A stretch of 6,416 nucleotides of DNA, taken from NCBI GenBank assembly GCA_013817655.1, contig JACDCJ010000117.1, positions 1-6,416 of the forward strand, read 5' to 3'. Positions 5,730 through 6,416 of this stretch are shown piece after piece; position 1 is the first letter of the stretch; every line of letters starts with the position of its first letter. Origin of the DNA: Actinosomnolentus pattersoniae (SeqCode). GTDB taxonomy: Bacteria; Actinomycetota; UBA4738. The notes beneath the pieces are model-generated. The model was given only the letters and a program-made list of their open reading frames with translations. It was not told the DNA's origin and searched no databases. The translations under genes and the position numbers were made by a program.

Positions 5730-6416
5730 ATGGCAGGCGCGATTGAGAAGCGGGTCGGGGCCAGGGCTTCGCGGCCGTGGAGGCGGCTCGGTTGGGCGGT
5801 GGCCACCGCGGTGTTGCTGACGTCCGGACTGGCGGCCCGGCCGGCCCTCGCGGCACGAGACGGCCGGTGGGTCATCGCGGGGGGCATGGTCATCCACCGC
5901 TCGGTTCCGACGGCCACCCTCCTTCCCGACGGGCGGGTCTTGATCGCGGGCGGGGACTTCGGTCTCGACGCCGACACCGCCGAGGTGTACGAGCCGGCGA
6001 GCAGGACGTTCAGCCAAACGGGGAAGATGGCGAACCGCCGATCGCTCTTCACCGATACGCTCCTTCCGGACGGGACGGTCCTGGTGGCGGGGGGCTACGA
6101 CTTCTTCAGCGAGACGACGACGAAGACGGCCGAGCTCTACGACATCGAGGAAGGGAACTGGACGGTCGTGGACTCGATGGGGGAGGCCAGGGCCAGTCAC
6201 GTGAGCGCCCTCCTTCCCGACGGGGCGGTCCTGGTGGCGGGGGGCAGGAAGCTGCCGAACGGCTCGCCAACGGAGACCGCGGAGGTCTATGACCCAACCA
6301 GCCAACGCTGGGCGTACACGGCGAGCATGTCCTCGCCCCGGGACCAGCAAACCGCCACGGTCCTTCCCGACGGCAGGGTGCTCGTCGTCGGAGGCTTCGA
6401 CGGGGAGGAGGTCCTG
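5730..6416 (+). CDS. Secreted kelch-repeat protein (galactose-oxidase-like propeller), 3' end outside window
   Basis: The frame from ATG 5730 stays open to the last base (229 codons seen). A signal peptide leads: basic RPWRRLGW, hydrophobic AVATAVLLTSGL, and a likely cut after ALA at residue 41. Kelch repeats follow with the pattern LLPDGxVLVAGG...TAEVYDP...W...M...R. Copies begin at codons 5919, 6060, 6210 and 6360, spaced 47, 50 and 50 residues, and the last is cut by the window edge. Such repeats form the blades of a beta-propeller, as in kelch proteins and the central domain of galactose oxidase. Copper-ligand residues of an oxidase cannot be judged because the rest is missing. It starts 26 bases after the DUF1996 gene and is probably in the same transcript, so the two exported proteins may act together outside the cell. 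The exact role is unknown. Confidence 0.93.
   Translation, partial: MAGAIEKRVGARASRPWRRLGWAVATAVLLTSGLAARPALAARDGRWVIAGGMVIHRSVPTATLLPDGRVLIAGGDFGLDADTAEVYEPASRTFSQTGKMANRRSLFTDTLLPDGTVLVAGGYDFFSETTTKTAELYDIEEGNWTVVDSMGEARASHVSALLPDGAVLVAGGRKLPNGSPTETAEVYDPTSQRWAYTASMSSPRDQQTATVLPDGRVLVVGGFDGEEVL
5919..6395 (+). repeat. Repeated 36-nt core of the kelch blades
   Basis: Four copies of the segment encoding xLPDGxVLxxGG lie at 5919-5954, 6060-6095, 6210-6245 and 6360-6395. The second and third differ at only two of 36 bases, including at silent positions, while the DNA between the copies has diverged. This suggests recent duplication or gene conversion between blades, or strong codon preference. 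Confidence 0.75.

Noticed and set aside
5333..5746. A + strand frame overlapping the end of the DUF1996 gene
   Set aside because: It is out of frame with conserved DUF1996 sequence, and its product is low-complexity T/R/P/S.

Overview
The window is gene-dense, GC-rich bacterial DNA (upper 60s percent GC through the glycyl-tRNA synthetase gene by hand count, nearer 60% at the left edge and around 4080-4320). All supported genes are on the + strand. The single-chain (alpha2-type) glycyl-tRNA synthetase, a lipoprotein metallopeptidase with an HELTHALDDQHF-type motif, GTG starts and tight 4-nt overlaps suggest a high-GC Gram-positive lineage, most likely an actinobacterium or a relative known mainly from environmental genomes. 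This is an impression from protein sequence, not a database result.

Layout. 1-459: C-terminal part of an unrecognised protein with a weak DUF4367-like look. 512-970: a gamma-glutamylcyclotransferase-fold protein whose expected catalytic glutamate is glutamine. It has no Shine-Dalgarno and a TATCAT box just upstream, suggesting a leaderless transcript. 1033-2370: glycyl-tRNA synthetase. 2367-2729: a small two-helix membrane protein that appears to start at CTG, overlapping the synthetase stop as CTGA. 2726-3988: a lipoprotein zinc metallopeptidase overlapping the membrane protein as GTGA. These last three genes look like one translationally coupled unit. 3989-4206 is non-coding, with several short inverted repeats and no convincing promoter.

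The right third holds a secreted pair. 4207-5703 is a DUF1996-type exported protein read in one frame but interrupted by an in-frame TAG at 4576-4578. Two related small beta modules appear to be inserted into the DUF1996 core, and the TAG lies in the first. 26 bases later, at 5730, a signal-peptide protein with kelch repeats begins and runs off the window.

The most interesting signals are the amber codon in an otherwise intact gene, with no other complete gene here ending in TAG, and the twin modules nested in DUF1996. No CRISPR array, insertion sequence, tRNA or rRNA was seen.
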